64,000 bases of DNA from Nageia nagi (lineage: Eukaryota > Pinophyta), in NCBI GenBank assembly GCA_050084985.1, contig JBITNC010000002.1:28210001-28274000 (forward strand), read 5' to 3'. The notes below the pieces were generated by a model, which ran no database searches, was not told the origin of the DNA, and saw only the letters and a program-made list of their open reading frames with translations. This document shows, one piece after another, positions 1 through 10,972 of this stretch. How positions within the stretch are numbered: position 1 is the first letter of the stretch; the number at the start of each line of letters is the position of its first letter. The position numbers and the translations under genes are program-made.

Positions 1-591
1 CTCTGTAAAAATGGACAAGATATAATAGAACCCTTTTTACGTTCACAAAGCCATTGGTACCATACAACCTGCTCAGGCTCTAGATACAAGGATGCAATAG
101 TTACTTTTTGTGATGTTGGTACTTGGTGTAGATCAAAAAAGTGCTCCATTTGAAATATCCAAGTGATGGGGTCCCTTCCATCAAACTTTCTCATGTCGAT
201 CTTGGGGATTTGGATTCCCCTTGAGAACCATGCTTGATTACTTCCATCAGTAGAAGCATATCCTCCTGAATTAGGCTTATTAATGAAGGGTTTATCTCCT
301 TGAATAATATCATTATTTACCTGATAACCCTGGGCCATATCAACATCTTTAGGAATATTTACCTCTGGGTTTTGTATGAGTTGAAAAATCTTTTCCATAT
401 ATTGATCCATTTTAGTTGCCAACTCTTTTGTCAAATCCCTTTTTAATTCCTCCATATCACCCTTTTTTTACACACTCTTTAAACCAATTCTTCACTTGGG
501 ATATTCGAAAGAATATGTCTTCACTTTTTGCCGTAGTCATGGATGAACCCTCTAGAGGTCTAGTTGGTGTAGCAATTTTTTTCGGTGGCAT
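1..591 (-). pseudogene. gag: Frameshifted Ty3/gypsy-type gag of TR-GAG copy 1 (partial)
   Basis: Same protein as the 308-residue gag of copies 2 and 3, starting at the ATG at 589-591 (MPPKKIATPTRPLEG). Two frame errors are visible against those copies. A T run near 463-469 has seven bases where the others have six, and one C is missing near 15 (atggacaag versus atggaccaag). The C-terminal part is outside the window. The family role is nucleocapsid formation and packaging of element RNA; this copy cannot make the full protein unless the homopolymer error is an artefact of sequencing. Confidence 0.85.
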
Positions 592-723
592 TTTGACTAA
601 GTATTCTAGGGGGTCTCCCTTTTACGCCAGGTACGTGGGAGCTCAATTCTGTGCTAGTGCTGTCTAATGCACAACCGTTCGAAAAGGGCCCTTGCTAATA
701 TACTCGCGGTACGTGAGGGAATC

Positions 724-915
724 CTAAAGGACCTCTCTATATACCATGTACGTGCATGAGCATGATGGCCTCTCTATATACTCAAAGGTACGTGAGAGAA
801 TCCAACAGTGGCCTAAGCGATATACTGCGAGTACGTTGTAGGAGACCACAATTCCTCGGGATGCAGTGCTGGTAAAGTAACGACAGCTCCTATGTTTAAA
901 GATGCCAGAACACAT
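724..915 (-). CDS. Small conserved leader ORF (63 aa) of TR-GAG copy 1
   Basis: A 63-residue frame beginning MCSGIFKHRS and ending MVYREVL lies upstream of gag. The same frame, with the same length and only three or four substitutions, is present in copies 2 and 3. It overlaps the phased ACGTAC/GTATAT repeats. I recognise no domain. It stays open in copy 1 although gag there is frameshifted, but the copies are so similar that this is weak evidence for coding. Confidence 0.3.
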   Translation of the reverse strand: MCSGIFKHRSCRYFTSTASRGIVVSYNVLAVYRLGHCWILSRTFEYIERPSCSCTYMVYREVL

Positions 916-1614
916 CTATACCTAAAAGAATCTACTCTTTCTTTTCTTTCCAATAGCTTATGAATCACCCCAAATAGACCTTCCAATCAAAATATATGCA
1001 AATTTAAAGAAATAAATAAATAAATTGTACCTTTTTAAATCGTGATTTGGAGACTGTTCTATTATCCAACCTTCCAACTGATGTAAATATGAAATTTCGG
1101 CCCTTTAGAGTCTGAAATTTATACCTATGCTAGCCTCAGATGTCTTCTTTTCAATGCCATAGATTTTGTCAAATTCTGATAGTCCAAGAGGAAATGACTG
1201 CAATTTTCCCAAAATGTGCTGATTTTTGGATTTTTTTGAAGAGCGAACTTGTATGAAGTGCCTTGTGTCACCTGTTTATTCTCAGACTTGAAAATTGTAA
1301 CAGATAAACTTTAGTATATAACCTAACCAATACAATAGGTTTCACCTTTTTTGGAGCTGTAAAAACTTCAGATATAACCTTTTTAGCTAGAACACCTGTT
1401 TCAGACCTGCTTTTGCGACTAGTCACAAACCTTAACTTCCCCTGAGTGTAACTTAAAAAATATAGCGAATTAGGAGCTGAAATTTTAACCGAAACTTCTT
1501 CGTTATGTCTTAAAAAAACCCAATAAATTTCAAAATCTGAATCCTCCCGAAAAAAAAATTGGTAGCGAAAATGCCACGATGACTAGTTTTGAGCTGTGAA
1601 ACCTAGAATCGTCT

Positions 1615-1626
1615 GCTCTGGTACCA
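1615..1626 (-). other. Primer binding site, TR-GAG copy 1
   Basis: Minus-strand TGGTACCAGAGC starts two bases inside the 5' LTR. It differs by one base from TGGTATCAGAGC, the usual plant site complementary to the 3' end of initiator Met tRNA. Confidence 0.75.
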
Positions 1627-1628
1627 AA

Positions 1629-1946
1629 TGTTATGAACAAGTTCCCAAATAGCATAAAATCACCAAAGAGAGAGCTCAACGCATTGAATAAGAGATAAAA
1701 TCTGTAATAAGCCACTTCGAGGGGGCAACCTCCTTTGTAATAAGCCACTTCGAGGGGGCAACCTCCTTTACATCACATCAATTACACAACAATAGACATC
1801 TTCAAATGATAATACCTCCTTAGTATATATAGGAGTCCAAGGGGTGCCACTACAATGAAAGGACACTAGCCGACATACAATAATAATGTAAGGAAATAAT
1901 AATAACCATAGCCGACCTAACAATAATAATGTATAGGGACCTAACA
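1629..1946 (-). repeat. 5' LTR of TR-GAG copy 1
   Basis: About 318 bp with TG...CA ends, matching the 319-321 bp LTRs of copies 2 and 3. It contains a TATATATA box and the 33-bp direct duplication seen in all LTRs of this family. Small deletions distinguish it (for example gaacaagttcccaaatag instead of gaacaaagttcccaaaatag). Confidence 0.88.
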
Positions 1947-1951
1947 GAATT

Positions 1952-2554
1952 TAATGGCACAACTAAAACCATATGTTGAGCACCTCAATGTTGTTAAGTA
2001 AATATTGAGGTATGTTGCAGGGAATAAGGATCTTGCTCTCAAGTATTCTAAGTTACCCTTGTTTGTTCTCTTTGGTATCTCAGATTCTAACTATGGGAGA
2101 GATAAAGATGATAGAAAATCAATCTCTACATATGTTCTAGCATTGGTTTAGGTGTTATCTCTTGGGCTTCTAATAAGTGACCTACTGTTTCTCTTTCCAC
2201 CATAGAAGTTGAATACCATGCCATGTCTGTTGCAACCTAGAAAGCCATTTGCTAAGGCATCTTCTAAAAGAAATTAGGTATGAGAAAAGTGGCTCATCTT
2301 TATTCTCTTTAGATAATTAGTTAACTATTTCTTTGGCTAAGAATATTATGTTCCATCAGAGAACAAAACATGTGGAAATCCATGCCCATTTTATCAAGGT
2401 GAAGGTTCTTGATGGCACCATACACCTAGAGTATTGTCCATTCACCTTGAACTTTGTTGATTTGTTCACCAAGCCCCTCCTAAAAGCTTAGTTCTATAAG
2501 CTTAAGGATGCTATCGGGTTGGTGAAGTTGCCCTTAAGGGGAAGTGAAGTTTGA
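1952..2554 (+). pseudogene. Decayed copia RNase H (element E)
   Basis: Homologous to the intact-looking stretch of element B. Recognisable are the start near KPYVEHLNVV, a region matching SIGSSAISW, and a C-terminal end PLRGSEV followed by TGA at 2552-2554. Several in-frame stops and small deletions break it. In the family this domain removes the RNA strand of the RNA:DNA hybrid during reverse transcription. Confidence 0.78.
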
Positions 2555-2712
2555 ATTCTTGTGTTAAATTCATATTTGTGATGATAAATTCATCCTTAAG
2601 AGGATTTTATGCTGTATAGTGTTGATTTTGTTGTACACCTTCATGGTAAGTTTGCTCTGTGTGAAAAACTTATTGTACAAAATTTTAAAATCCAAAAGAT
2701 TCACCAGTTTAG

Positions 2713-2848
2713 CACTATTTAGTTATCCATGTGTGAGGAACTCTTATGTGTCTTTTGGCACTATTCAGTTATCCATGTATGAGGAACTCTTATGTGCCTT
2801 TTGGCACTATTCAATTATCCATATGTGAGGAACTCATATGTGCATGCT
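2713..2848 (+). repeat. 46-bp tandem repeat in 3' untranslated region of E
   Basis: Three units of about 46 bp built on ttatccatgtgtgaggaact. The same monomer occurs in one to four copies at the equivalent place in C, F and G; B has amplified a different but related monomer. Confidence 0.7.
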
Positions 2849-3271
2849 CTATTTTATAATGATAATCAACACATGTTTTATATACAGTAGGTGACTATGA
2901 GTTTTTGGCATGGCATATTTGTGATGACTTATAGTGCACAATTAATCAATTCATGATGGCATTTGTGTGATTCATCTATCTTTTTGAGATGAATATGTTG
3001 CATCTAACTTATCTTGTTATGACTTGTAGTTTACTTCTTCAAGTATGCAGGCTCTTAGATACTCTTCATAACTTCTAGTTGGATGAATACTTCATGTACA
3101 CTAAAATTAGTTATGGTTAATGATTGTATTTTGTAAAGTAGGGAGTCTCAAACTAGATCTTTCTTACTTCACAAATATGTAAAAAGTTCTCATCTCCATT
3201 GTATCTATTTGGAGGAGAACTCTCTTACTTTCTCTTCTTCTCTCTTACTCACTCTATCCCAATATTGCATT

Positions 3272-3280
3272 AAGGGGGAG
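3272..3280 (+). other. Polypurine tract of E
   Basis: AAGGGGGAG directly abuts the LTR start at 3281. This is the expected plus-strand primer of an LTR retrotransposon. Confidence 0.8.
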
Positions 3281-3773
3281 TGTTGGAATGTATAATTCAT
3301 TATTGTAAAGGTTTGTATTAATCTTATATGTAAGTTCACTAATACTTAAGGGTATCATTTGATACCTTAATTACTTAAACAAATATCATAATGTAACTTA
3401 TACTACACTCCATTCATGAGCATGCCCCTTGGGTAAAAGGATGTGTATGTTATGGTTTTGTACATTGGATAAAAGGGTGATCCAAAGAAGGATTTTGGCC
3501 TATAAATAGAAGGCTCCCTCTTTGTAATCACACACCAATTATAGATTAAAGTTATGCTATAAGATAGTGGTTAGGAGAAAAGAGTAGGAGAATTGTAAGA
3601 GTTCATATTTGTTAAGAAGAGAGATCTAGTTAGTGTATGTACTCCTAGTTGGAGGAACCACTTACATCTTGTGTTATCTTTGTGAGATTGCTTTGTGTGA
3701 TAGTTAGATGTTAATTGAGAGCTTTCATGTGATATTTATAGTTTAAGATTGTTTATATTATAGTTCTATTCTA
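3281..3773 (+). repeat. 3' LTR of copia E
   Basis: Starts tgttggaatgtataa after the polypurine tract and aligns throughout with the LTRs of C, F and G. These share the promoter-like stretch ggcctataaatagaaggctc, here near 3509-3528. The exact right end is blurred because the last 50 bp form an inverted repeat with what follows. Confidence 0.8.
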
Positions 3774-3828
3774 TAATTATAGAACTATAACATAAACAAT
3801 CCTAAACTACCAAAATTACATGAAAGCT
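3719..3828. repeat. Inverted repeat at the end of LTR E
   Basis: Left arm 3719-3768 and right arm 3780-3828 are near-perfect reverse complements around an 11-base spacer. The arms are the terminal 50 bp of the copia LTR in opposite orientation. A fold-back of an LTR end fits a rearranged insertion or head-to-head junction. Confidence 0.8.
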
Positions 3829-4080
3829 CTCATATCCACAGGTGGAAAATAAGAAGCTAGAGATGATCAAGTGGTGTTAGTAGAAGGAGGAGGTTGAAAG
3901 AATGGTAATGTTGTAATAGGTGGAGCTATAACTAGAACATAAACAATCCTAAACTACCAAGATCACATGAAAGCTCTCATATCCATAGGTGGAAAATAAG
4001 AAGCTAGAGATGATCAAGTGGTGTTAGTAGAAGGAGGAGGTTGAAGGAATGGTAATGTTGTAACAGGTGGAGCTAGGAGG
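3789..4080. repeat. 147-bp tandem duplication
   Basis: The unit starting aacataaacaatcctaaact at 3789 repeats at 3936 with few differences. It begins with the inverted LTR end and continues into sequence I do not recognise. Confidence 0.8.
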
Positions 4081-4149
4081 GGCCACATTGGGTCATGAAG
4101 GGACTAAGACCCTAACATTGGGTACATAATAGCTTTTATACTCCATGTT

Positions 4150-4365
4150 GGACACATTGGAGGTTTTCTCATTCACATTGAGCTTCTTGAGGGATAGCCA
4201 TACCCCACTGGACACCTGGGAGGCATACCTTACCATGTTGAGCTACCAGGATGATCACCATCCCATGTTGAGCATTCAAGAGGATTTCCATGCTACATGG
4301 AGCATTTGGGGGTATTATCTTACTACATTGGGCATCTGGGAGGATTAAAACCCCATGTTGAGTAT
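4150..4365. repeat. Degenerate 30-bp minisatellite
   Basis: Units of 30 bp centred on catgttgagcatt...ggagg. Because 30 is a multiple of three, both strands keep an open frame with a decapeptide period (minus strand: AQHGMVIILV, AQHGKVCLPG). I regard the ORFs as a consequence of the repeat. Looser units extend to about 4540. Confidence 0.65.
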
Positions 4366-5264
4366 GAGGGAGATCAGAGTTGCTATTAGGAGGTGTCATG
4401 ATGAAGGGCAACCCATGTTGAGGCTTGAGTAGGCTAGAGCTACTGTTGAGAGGTGTCATGTTGCTGGGCACTATAGGTTGAGGCTTAGAGAGGTTAGGAT
4501 TACTAATTTTAGGTTCCAAGATAATGGGTACCCATCATGGAGCTTCAGGGAGGTTGTATTCCCCTCCTGAAGGTTCTAGGAGTTAGAGAATGAGATGCAT
4601 TCTTACCTCACACTAGCTATTAGGAGAGTGGGAGTTTTTGAGTAGATATTGGAGGAGATAATGCTTCTTAGATGGAGCCTAGGATCTACTTATTTCATGC
4701 TAACATTTATATTTCCTAAGGTTTTGTAGGCATAGTATAACTTGATTGTGCACACATTTCCATGGTTATGGAGATTTATGACTAAGCATCTGCTGAGAAG
4801 TGACTATTACAGCAAACTAGATAGTTTGCAACTTGCACCAAAATAGGAACATGGAGCTCTAACTGTTCACTCTACACCACCATATAGCATGTTTCATATT
4901 GAAGTTACATTTTATTGCCATGTGCTTCGATTGATAATTTTGAGAGATGCATGGCAGATTGGTTGGTATGATCTCTTACTATTACTTAAGGATAAGCAAT
5001 TCAAGAGGGGAGGATTTGTGACATCCCTCATGTACTTTAGTGGGATAATTATGGTCATATTTTACCATATATATTTGATGTATTTGTATTTACATTAGTG
5101 TATCTCAAGATAGGAATTTAATGGGTCATGTGGATCCCATTGTAGTAAATTAAGCATGTGTTGCATTGGAGATCTTGAATTATGGGAATCCCAATTTATG
5201 TTTATGCATTTATGAGTTGAATGGCTACCAACATGCTAGGGTCATACTTGGGAGTGATCCATAC

Positions 5265-5475
5265 CCCCACATTGGCTCTTGAGGACTTCAGGATACCCAC
5301 ATTAACACTTTAAGTGCTCAAGATCCCACATTGGCATTTTATGTGGTTATGACCCCCACATTGGCATATTATATGATTATGACCCCCACATTGGCATTTT
5401 ATGTGTTCATGACCCACACATTGGCATATTATATGATTATGACCCCCACGTTGTCACTTTAAGTGATTAGGCCCC
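5265..5475. repeat. 30-bp tandem repeat array upstream of a TATA box
   Basis: About seven units of 30 bp built on gacccccacattggcatatt, with best conservation between 5340 and 5460. The array ends about 70 bp before the TATA box at 5544. Confidence 0.75.
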
Positions 5476-5543
5476 CTAAATACCCAAATTTGGATTATAT
5501 GGGCCTGGGATGACTCCTAGGTGAATTTTGGACGTGAGCAATG

Positions 5544-5551
5544 TATAAATA
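5544..5551 (+). promoter_or_regulatory. TATA box candidate
   Basis: TATAAATA within atgtataaatagac, placed downstream of the 30-bp array in the presumed U3 region. Motif and position only. Confidence 0.4.
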
Positions 5552-6290
5552 GACATTGGAGCTTTAGTATTGGACAAATATTGATTGTTACTATGCTTAC
5601 TATATACCTTTGGGAATAAGTCTTAGTGATGCTAAACATTCCATTCCTAGGCAGAGCATTTAAAGGGTAGTCAAGCAGTGGGATCCTAATTATCTATGGC
5701 ATAGGTGGAGCACCTTGCCCATCCAATGGAATTTTGAGGATTTACTTCTACCTTAAATGGTTCTCCAAGTTTTAAGGAGGGATCTTTTAGTGGAGAGGAT
5801 TCAAGATCTGATGGAGTATGTCTATCCCATGGTATGATAATTATTCAATGTTGAGGGTTTCAGAGCATTGTACCCTAGTTGGCTCCCTTGAGACCAATGA
5901 CTACCCATTGGGCATTGGTATTGTATTATTATCATTCTCATTATTCATATATAGCTAGAGGGAATTGGATCTAATTATGTATTGTGTATTCCTTACTTAT
6001 GCATGCATTGGATTGATTATGCTTCATTATACATGTATGAGCTAGACATTGGCATTATGATGTGATATTCATTGATATATGCTTGCTATTGCAAGATGTT
6101 GCCCTTATGATGTATTGTTCATTGCATTTCTCATGTATGTATTAGAAGCTAGCATTTTTGGTATCTTAATGTGTGATCTTGATAACCTAACCCTAATGTT
6201 GAATGATTGAAGGTTTGAATGTGTATGTTTGATGCCTTAGACTTGACATTAGGGGTTGATGATCCCATATTGCTAGTTTGTGTTTGAATT

Positions 6291-7434
6291 TGAAATTTGT
6301 ACCATCATAAAACATTAAAAAGGAGAAGCAATGATGTGAACTACATTGAACATTATGGAGTAGAATCAAGCTCCTTTAGGCTTGCAATGAGGAGAAGAGT
6401 TTGGAGGGGGAGGTAAGGGCTTGGTGGTGGGATGTGCTGGTGGTAAATAAACTAAGTAAAAATCATAGGGCCATTTTTTAAATATAAATTTGTCAAAGTC
6501 ATTTCAGTAAATAAGTCATTTGTCAATGATATTTTAGTTATTTTCCTTTTTCTAAATTTTCATGAGTACCAAGTCTATAATGGGGAATTATCTTTATTGA
6601 ACTTTCTTATTATATGTTCTTTTTAACCTCTTATGATATGCACTTCATTGTTTATTAATGATATGGATTTATTTTTCATTAAGTTTTTGTAGTTGTTAAA
6701 ATCTAGCATATATGATATATTCATTTGGAATTATATATCTTAAATAAATTCTTAATAAAGGAATTATTTTTTAAAAAACATCACTATTTTCTTTCCATAA
6801 ACCAATGAATAAGATATTACCCTTTGTTGAAGCTCTCATTCTTATTCTATAAGCATATAATGTTGTATATAATTGATTGTTCTATTTAATTTAATAAAAT
6901 ATTATTTATTATTTTTACTTCTTCATTTCCTTGTGGAAAGTTTGATGTTGATATTATTTGTTACATATGGTATTTATAATAAAATTTCTTCATGTATTTA
7001 TTCCTTGAATGTGTCCTATTATATAATATTATTATGGAAGTTAGTCTAAATCTTATGATGATATACACATGATAAAGTAAGTAATAGCATTTAATTTGGT
7101 TAGAATAATTAGTATTGTTTCAACCTACTTAGTGAAGTATTTTATAGTTATAATTATGAGCTTGTATCCTTTTAAAGATGTTGGATTGATCATACCTACT
7201 AAGTTAAGATTATAAATTGAAAGTGGCCAAGAAAATGTTTTATTTTATAAGTCTTGAGTAGTATATTTTATGTTTGCATATTTTTTTATCAACTAAATAA
7301 TACTAATTTTTTATATAGGGACCCAAAACCTCTATTTATATTTTTATTTTAGATAAAGGCTATGTTGCAGTTATCACACTCGAAAGAGAATATTTTCAAG
7401 TTTATTTACATGATATCATAGCAAAAATTAATAT
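6291..7434. other. AT-rich DNA without recognised features
   Basis: I see no long frame, LTR or RNA gene here. It is the left flank of copia D. Confidence 0.5.
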
Positions 7435-7683
7435 TGTAAGAAGTTAGAATAACTCCAAGGCAAAAAACATTGTATTAGATTTGATATGAGAATAAATACA
7501 TCACCAAGTGACTTTATATATTCACCTCCATTGGTGACCTTTAAATTACACATGGACACTTCATATGTCCTTCCTTGTTACTCCTAAAATTCATGTAAAT
7601 TCTTATAGCCAAATTTACTAAATATATTAAGTACTAATACTATATTACAAATATCATAATCCCTAAGGATTAGGTCTCTAACA
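7435..7683 (-). repeat. 3' LTR of copia D
   Basis: Minus-strand start TGTTAGAGACC; clear homology to 23716-23964 over the full 249 bp with many substitutions. The adjoining gggcggaa on the minus strand can serve as polypurine tract. Confidence 0.75.
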
Positions 7684-10143
7684 TTCCGCCCTTACTTCGA
7701 ATGGGCAATTAGAAGTCCAGGCATCTTTATGAACTTCTCAAACTTTTCTTTTCTAGGTGCTTTTGTGAAGATGTTGATAATTTGTTCCTTAGTAGAATAA
7801 TGTTTCAATTGAATTTTATTGGCCTCTACATGATATCAAATCAAATAAAATTTTATATTGATATGTTTGATTTGATAATGGAATTTAGGAATATTATTGG
7901 CTAATTATATTGTAGAAGTAATCAGAAGTGGAGTTGGTTGCAATTTTTTCTCCCACAAATCTTCTAGTATCTTTCTAAGCCACATAATCTCCTTCTTTTC
8001 CTCTGCAGTGGCCACATATTATGCCTTTATAGTGGAATATGTTGGAATGGATTATTTTCATGACCTCCAAGAGATAGTTATTAATCCAAGACTCATGAGA
8101 TACATATCTAAGGACTCTCTTTATTGTTACACATTATCCTTCATACAATTTTTGTATAAACTGAGAAAGGATTCCAATAGAAAATGAAATATATGGCCTT
8201 ATTATAGTCAGATAAATGATACTTCCTATGAGATTTTTGTATTTTGTAGTATCCTTAAATTAGTTCCCTTCATTTGATTGCAATTTCAAATGTTGTTCCA
8301 TTAGAGTAGTAAGAGGTTTACAATCATACATACAAAATCTATTTAACAATTCTCCAATTTACTTTTTTTAGGAAATGAATATATATATAGAGGTCTAATT
8401 CACTTCAACACCCAAGTAATAGTGAAAATTCTCTATATTGATCATTTCAAAATGTCCCTTCAATTCTTTTTATTTTACAGATTCAATGTATCCTTCATTA
8501 TTTCTTGTTATGAAAAGATCATCTACATACACCATAAGAAATAAAATAATCTTACCAATTTTCCTAACAGATAAAGTTCCATCATCAAGGTTATAGTGAT
8601 CAAAATTTATGTTCAAAATATGCTCAATAAGTTTTTCATACCAGGTGAGAGGAGCTTGCTTTAGGTCATACAAAGACTTGAAGAGTTTGTAAACATTTTT
8701 TTATTGACCTTTCATTACAAATCCTTTAAGTTTTATCATATAGAAATTCCATTTCATATCACCATTCATGAATGTTATTTTCATATTCATTCTTCTCTAT
8801 ATGGAAAGATACCCCCTTAATAATCATCACTAGCAAATGAGCATCATTAGAGGGAATTATCACTATAGGATGAAAGCATCACAAACAAGCAAGAATGCAA
8901 GCCCCCACATGACCTTAACTTGCATATGACACCCATAGTCATCAAGAATGCATTGGAATGTCTGGTATCTTGATCCTCACACAAGTGATTAATGGATGCT
9001 TAGGCATTTTTATACTCATTTCCTTGTAGGACCTTTAAAAATACTAACAAATTAAGTTTATTTTGGAATATCTTTCCATCCATACTAAGCTAACATAGAC
9101 AAAGAAATAATGAATGGTATACCCCATTTTGTTGTAGGAACAAAAGTCTCATCATAATCAATACCTTATTTTTATGCGAAATCATTCACCATAAGCCTCA
9201 ATTTGCATTTGTCAAGTGATCCATATAATTTGTACTTATTTTTGAATACCCACTTGTAACCTATCAGTTTGGTTTCATATGGAGGATATACCAATTTCCA
9301 TATACCATTCTTGATAAGAGCATTGCATTCTTTCTTCATGGATTATTTCCACACATCATTAGAAATAGCTTGTTTAAAGGAAGTTATCTTTAATTCAATA
9401 GAGAAATTCAACTCACAATTGAAAGATTATTCTATATCATCAACATCATTCCAACTTGAATCTTCTATCACTCCCTTTTTTTATCTTTCTTAATATGAAC
9501 TCATATTTCCTATTTTTACCACTTCATCAAGATGAACACTTTCAAGTGTTTTAGAGAGCCATTTTGGAATCCTTTAAAATGATTCAAGTTTCTCAATTGG
9601 ATGAGGAGGTGTTGCAATTCCATCAAGACTCAATCTACCAATTCTTGAAATCACATCATCCAACTAACCTTTTGTTTCTAAATTTAATGAATGGAAGAAT
9701 CTACAGGAGGACAAGTGCTTGAGGTACTTTCTCTTTAGGAAAAATGGGCATAGATACCAAATTTTTATCCAATATTAGGATTCCCCCTTCAAGATTTGGA
9801 ATCTCATAATTTGCTTTTAAAAAAATGCTTTCCATGAGTAAACTTATCTAGGTGATCAAATTGTCACTCAACAATCATGTCACTCTTCAAACATTTAAGG
9901 AAACTTACATCCCTTGCAAAGAGAATTTTTTTGTTTACCACATCATAAAGATTATATCCCTTCGTAGTATCTATGTACTTTATGAAAATGTATTTACAAC
10001 TACTAGCACCAATTTTGTTTCTTTGTTGCTTAAGAATTAAGGTATAACAAGTGGAACCAAAAACCTTGATATGCCTAACCTAAGGAAGATGAACAAACCA
10101 TATTTCATAAGGAGTATTATGATTATCAAGAGAATTATATGGA
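7684..10143 (-). pseudogene. Copia D reverse transcriptase and RNase H remnant
   Basis: Reverse transcriptase is recognisable near 8470-8673 (DLKQAPLTWYEKL, then VYVDDLFIT, the YVDD catalytic box). RNase H C-terminus is visible toward 7690-7900 (KHYSTKEQ, NIFTKAPRKEKFEKF). Around 10023-10143 an integrase C-terminal motif (NTPYEIWF, VFGS) runs up to the insertion of C. Many stops and shifts break the frame. Known role: cDNA synthesis and RNA removal; not functional here. Confidence 0.75.
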
Positions 10144-10148
10144 CATAT

Positions 10149-10638
10149 TAAAGGAGTTGCAATATAACATAAATAACTCTAAACTACCAAAATATCATGA
10201 AAGCTCAATCTCACATCTGAATAACTCAAATAATACAATCTCACAAAGATAACTCATGATGTAAAGTGGTTCCTCCAACTAGGAGTACCTCCACTAATTA
10301 GATCTTACTTCATTCACAAATATGAATCTCTTACAATTCTCCTAATCTCATATTCTAAACACTATCCTATAGCATAACTTTACTCCATAAATTGGTGTAT
10401 GATAACAAAGAGGAAACCATCTATTTATAGGCCAAAATCCCTCTTTGGATCACCCTTTTACCCAATGTATAAAGGCATGACATGCACTGCCTTTTACCCA
10501 AGGGGCATGCTCATTACATGGAACGTAGGATAAGTTGCATAATCATACTCACATAAATACTTAAGGTATCAAATGATACCCTTAAGTATTAGTGAACTTA
10601 CATAGAAGATTATTACAAAACCTTTACAATAATGTATT
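10149..10638 (-). repeat. 3' LTR of copia C, larger part
   Basis: Aligns with the 5' LTR at 20382. It includes the shared tail of this LTR family (catgaaagctcaatctcaca) and the cctataaatag promoter-like stretch on the minus strand. Split from its last 13 bp by TR-GAG copy 2; 10634-10638 (gtatt) is one copy of the target duplication. Confidence 0.88.
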
Positions 10639-10958
10639 TGTTAGGTTCCTATACATTATTATTGTTAGGTCGGCTATGGTTATTATTATTTCCTTACATT
10701 ATTATTGTTATGTCGGCTAGTGTCCTTTCATTGTAGTGGCACCCCTTGGACTCCTATATATACTAAGGAGGTATTATCATTTGAAGATGTCTATTGTTGT
10801 GTAATTGATGTGATGTAAAGGAGGTTGCCCCCTCGAAGTGGCTTATTACAAAGGAGGTTGCCCCTCGAAGTGGCTTATTACATATTTTATCTCTTATTCA
10901 ATGCGTTGAGCTCTCTCTTTGGTGATTTTATGCTATTTTGGGAACTTTGTTCATAACA
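10639..10958 (+). repeat. 5' LTR of TR-GAG copy 2
   Basis: 320 bp, TG...CA. Contains a TATATATA box at 10755-10762 and a 33-bp direct duplication (10817-10849 and 10850-10881, the second one C shorter). Confidence 0.93.
10755..10762 (+). promoter_or_regulatory. TATA box of TR-GAG LTR
   Basis: TATATATA in ctcctatatatactaagg, conserved in every LTR of the family. A start about 30 bp downstream would put the 33-bp duplication inside R/U5. Confidence 0.5.
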
Positions 10959-10960
10959 TT

Positions 10961-10972
10961 TGGTACCAGAGC
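10961..10972 (+). other. Primer binding site, TR-GAG copy 2
   Basis: TGGTACCAGAGC two bases after the LTR; one mismatch to the initiator Met tRNA site TGGTATCAGAGC. Confidence 0.8.

Larger units (their letters stand above)
1..1946 (-). mobile_element. TR-GAG LTR retrotransposon, copy 1 (cut by window edge)
   Basis: This is the left-truncated view of a gag-only LTR element that occurs three times in the window. Read on the minus strand it shows the 5' LTR (1629-1946), a primer site, a leader with a 63-residue frame, and gag to the window edge. Order and sequence match copies 2 and 3. Copy 1 carries small indels relative to the others, including two that shift the gag frame, so it is the most decayed. 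Bases 1947-1951 (gaatt) should be one half of the target duplication; the other half lies outside the window. It interrupts the RNase H region of copia element E. Confidence 0.88.
1947..3773 (+). mobile_element. Ty1-copia element E, 3' part only
   Basis: Plus-strand remnant: end of RNase H, 3' untranslated region with 46-bp repeats, polypurine tract and 3' LTR. It is homologous along its length to the same parts of elements B, C, F and G. The 5' part lies to the left of TR-GAG copy 1, outside the window. Confidence 0.85.
5026..6290 (+). repeat. Probable gypsy-type 3' LTR (right end uncertain)
   Basis: A purine run aagaggggaggat (from 5013) is followed by tgtgacatccctc, a common layout for a polypurine tract and LTR start in Ty3-gypsy elements. 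A 30-bp repeat array and a TATA box lie inside in the order expected for U3. I could not find the partner LTR or a target duplication, so the extent is an inference. Confidence 0.4.

Noticed and set aside
4169-4519. 116-codon minus-strand frame with decapeptide repeats
   Set aside because: The frame follows from the 30-bp repeat period, the other strand is also open, and no start context or homology supports it.
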